Assembly: GCF_014334115.1 (NCBI RefSeq) | Contig: NZ_CP060494.1 | Coordinates: forward strand, 2,324,501 to 2,388,500 | Direction of reading: 5' to 3' | From: Sphingosinithalassobacter sp. CS137 | GTDB taxonomy: Bacteria; Pseudomonadota; Alphaproteobacteria; Sphingomonadales; Sphingomonadaceae | DNA: 64,000 nt | In this document: piece after piece, positions 62,308 through 64,000 of the stretch | Layout: each line of letters starts with the position of its first letter | Position numbering within the stretch: the stretch's first letter is position 1 | Notes under the pieces: model-generated | The model's database searches: none | Seen by the model: only the letters and a program-made list of their open reading frames with translations | Told to the model about the DNA's origin: nothing | Position numbers and translations under genes: made by a program

Positions 62308-63108
62308 ATGGGGGACGGCGCCAAGGCGATTTTCATTTCTGGCGGGGCTTCAGGCATCGGTCTTGCGACCGCGCGCCTCTTTGCCGAGCGCGGTTGGCGC
62401 GTGGGGCTGGCGGACATCAACGCAGGCGGACTGGAGGCAGCGAAGGCGGCGCTTCCCGCCGACCGGGCTTGGACTCATGTGATGGACGTTCGCGAGCGCG
62501 ACCAATGGGAGGAGGCGCTGACTGGCTTTGTCGAGGCAAGCGGCGGGCGCCTCGACGTCTTGTTCAACAATGCTGGGATTCCGGTGGGCGGTCCATTCGT
62601 GGAGACCGATGCGGTGACGCTGGACCGATGTGTCGCGATCAACCTGAGCGGCGTCGTGAACGGCGCGCACATCGGCTTTCGTTTGCTCAAGGCCACTCCA
62701 GGCAGCTGTATGCTGATCACAAGCTCGGCGGCGGGGATCTACGGCACTGCGGGCGGTGCGATCTATTCGGCGACGAAGTTCGCAGTGCGCGGGCTGGCGG
62801 AGGCGCTCGACGGCGAATGGGCGCCCGAGGGCATCAAGGTGCGCACGATCATGCCGAGCTTCATCGAAACGCCGCTGCTGGATCAGCCGCTCGCGAACAG
62901 CAACCGCACGGTACGCGAAAGCGTAACCGAAGGCGGGCTCGAGATCACGCCGGTGGCCGAGGTGGCCGAGGCGGCCTGGCAGGCAGTGCACGGCGAGAAG
63001 CTGCACACGGTTGTGGGAAAGACTGCGCAGCGGCTGCGCTTTGCCACGCGATGGATGCCGAAAAAGGTCCGGCAGATATCGCAGAGGCGCTCGCGCCAGC
63101 TCGGCTGA
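62308..63108 (+). CDS. Short-chain dehydrogenase/reductase
   Basis: The 266-residue classical SDR has the cofactor motif SGGASGIGLA, NNAG at about residue 90, the catalytic Ser in ITSSAAGIYG and YSATK. Asp in LADINAGG suggests NAD(H) preference. GAGGAGAGGGGCAG precedes the ATG. The substrate cannot be predicted. Confidence 0.9.
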   Translation: MGDGAKAIFISGGASGIGLATARLFAERGWRVGLADINAGGLEAAKAALPADRAWTHVMDVRERDQWEEALTGFVEASGGRLDVLFNNAGIPVGGPFVETDAVTLDRCVAINLSGVVNGAHIGFRLLKATPGSCMLITSSAAGIYGTAGGAIYSATKFAVRGLAEALDGEWAPEGIKVRTIMPSFIETPLLDQPLANSNRTVRESVTEGGLEITPVAEVAEAAWQAVHGEKLHTVVGKTAQRLRFATRWMPKKVRQISQRRSRQLG

Positions 63109-63114
63109 GGCGCC

Positions 63115-63696
63115 TCAGGCCAGGAGCAGCGCGAGCTGCACGCGCGCCGTGCCGCGCTGGAGCATGCCGAGTTCGCGCGCGGCGGCTTCGGACAGATCGA
63201 TCACGCGGCGGCCGTGATAGGGCCCGCGATCGTTGATCCGGACGACGACGCTGCGGCCCGAGTTCGGCTCGGTGACGCGTACGCGCGAGCCGAGCGGCAG
63301 CGTGCGGTGCGCCGCCGTCATCAGCGCCGGATCGAAGATCTCGCCACTGGCAGTGGAGCGGCCGGCGAACGCATCGCCATAATAGCTCGCTTCGCCGAGG
63401 CCGACGATCCGGCTGGCGTTGCGGAAGGTGTGATCGACGACGTCGCGCGTTGCGGAGGGAAGCGGCGAGGGTTCGGCCGTTTCGAAGGCGGCGAGCTCGC
63501 TATCGACGCCGGCGAGCCCCTTGCCGAGCGCAATGCGTTCGCGCGGCTCGGGCACGGTGGCCAGCGAGACGGAGAGGAGGGCGGTGGCGACCAGCGCCGC
63601 GATCAGCCCCAGGCGGAGCCAGCGATTCTCCAGCTTGAGCCGGACAAAGGCACGGAGCCGATCGCTCCGCGTCGGGAGCGTATGGGCTTCGGTCAT
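63115..63696 (-). CDS. rlpA: RlpA-family septal ring lytic transglycosylase
   Basis: The 193-residue protein has an N-terminal membrane anchor (about residues 28-46) and a double-psi beta-barrel with ASYYGDAFAGRSTASGE, MTAAHRTLPLGSRVRV and VVRINDRGP, the RlpA signature. No SPOR domain is present. It converges on the SDR gene with a 6-base gap. Confidence 0.88.
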   Translation of the reverse strand: MTEAHTLPTRSDRLRAFVRLKLENRWLRLGLIAALVATALLSVSLATVPEPRERIALGKGLAGVDSELAAFETAEPSPLPSATRDVVDHTFRNASRIVGLGEASYYGDAFAGRSTASGEIFDPALMTAAHRTLPLGSRVRVTEPNSGRSVVVRINDRGPYHGRRVIDLSEAAARELGMLQRGTARVQLALLLA

Positions 63697-63747
63697 AGTC
63701 CCCTATCAGTGAACGAACGCGCGGGTTGGTTCCGATAATTCAGGAGC

Positions 63748-64000
63748 CTATTCCAGCGGCGCGTCGTCCCGCTCGCGATAGAAGTCGCGCACGATTTCCC
63801 ACCCTTCCTCGGCAGTCTCGACGAAATGGAAGAGCTTGAGGTCGCGCGGGCTGATCACGCCTTCTTCGCACAGCGCTTCGAAATTGACGACGCGCTCCCA
63901 GAATTCGCGGCCGTAGAACAGCACCGGCATCGGCTCGATCTTGCCGGTCTGGATCAGCGTGAGCAGCTCGAACGATTCGTCGAAGGTGCCAAAGCCGCCG
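63748..64000 (-). CDS. LOG-family protein (partial)
   Basis: The frame enters from the window end with GGFGTFDESFELLTLIQTGK, the PGGxGT motif region of the LOG/lysine-decarboxylase-like family, and continues PMPVLFYGREFWERVVNFEA to a stop at 63748. Members are phosphoribohydrolases acting on nucleoside 5'-monophosphates. Only the C-terminal ~83 residues are present. Confidence 0.85.
   Translation of the reverse strand, partial: GGFGTFDESFELLTLIQTGKIEPMPVLFYGREFWERVVNFEALCEEGVISPRDLKLFHFVETAEEGWEIVRDFYRERDDAPLE

Overview
The window is high-GC DNA with dense, overlapping operons, and its gene content is typical of an alphaproteobacterium, most likely a sphingomonad. The taxonomic clues are an Atxe2-type lasso peptide cluster with its own TonB receptor and FecR/sigma pair, a CopA/CopB periplasmic copper system, a DUF3363 relaxase and a LuxR/LuxI-controlled conjugative element. 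No rRNA, complete tRNA, CRISPR array, integrase or insertion sequence was found.

Region 1 (1-22.5 kb) is a metal-resistance block. It opens with a CnrY/CnrX/CnrH-like sensing module for nickel and cobalt. A Csp-type copper-storage protein, DUF2231, DUF411 and DUF305 proteins and a copper operon (small exported proteins, CopA multicopper oxidase, CopB) follow. Next come CueR, a CopA-type P-ATPase and a CopZ-like chaperone. Three near-identical CueR-type promoters (19 bp spacers) tie these genes into one regulon. A CsbD protein, a nucleotidyltransferase-HEPN protein and an epimerase/SPW membrane fusion lie between these and a CusF-CusC-CusB-CusA efflux operon.

Region 2 (22.6-41.9 kb) is the backbone of an integrative and conjugative element: relaxase, lytic transglycosylase, TraF peptidase, an RdfS-like excisionase, DUF736, ParB, DUF2958 and ArdC. 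Cargo includes RcnR/DmeF, a mer cluster and an Xre/RES toxin-antitoxin pair. It also carries a quorum-sensing control circuit: LuxR, a perfect lux-type palindrome, LuxI, and a DUF6499/DUF2285 gene split exactly at a UUU-C +1 slip site, as in the excision activator FseA of the Mesorhizobium symbiosis island.

Region 3 (42-51 kb) is a complete lasso peptide cluster: precursor, B protein with fused recognition domain, cyclase, isopeptidase, TonB receptor, FecR and sigma factor. The predicted 21-residue core is one I do not recognise.

Region 4 (51.4-59.4 kb) is a compact island of unusual enzymes that looks like a conflict or defence locus. It has a metallophosphoesterase operon, a MazG-like protein with a uracil-DNA-glycosylase-like protein, and an XRE-controlled operon. 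That operon encodes an acyl-carrier-like protein, XRE, an ImmA peptidase apparently fused to a chagasin-like cysteine-protease inhibitor, a papain-like protease and a thymidylate-synthase-like protein. I recognise no described system with this composition, and it is the best candidate for an undescribed one.

Region 5 (59.9-64 kb) looks like core chromosome: a glycine betaine/choline ABC transporter, a short-chain dehydrogenase, RlpA and a partial LOG-family gene. A 17 bp sequence resembling a tRNA 3' end, at 59.88 kb, may mark the element boundary.
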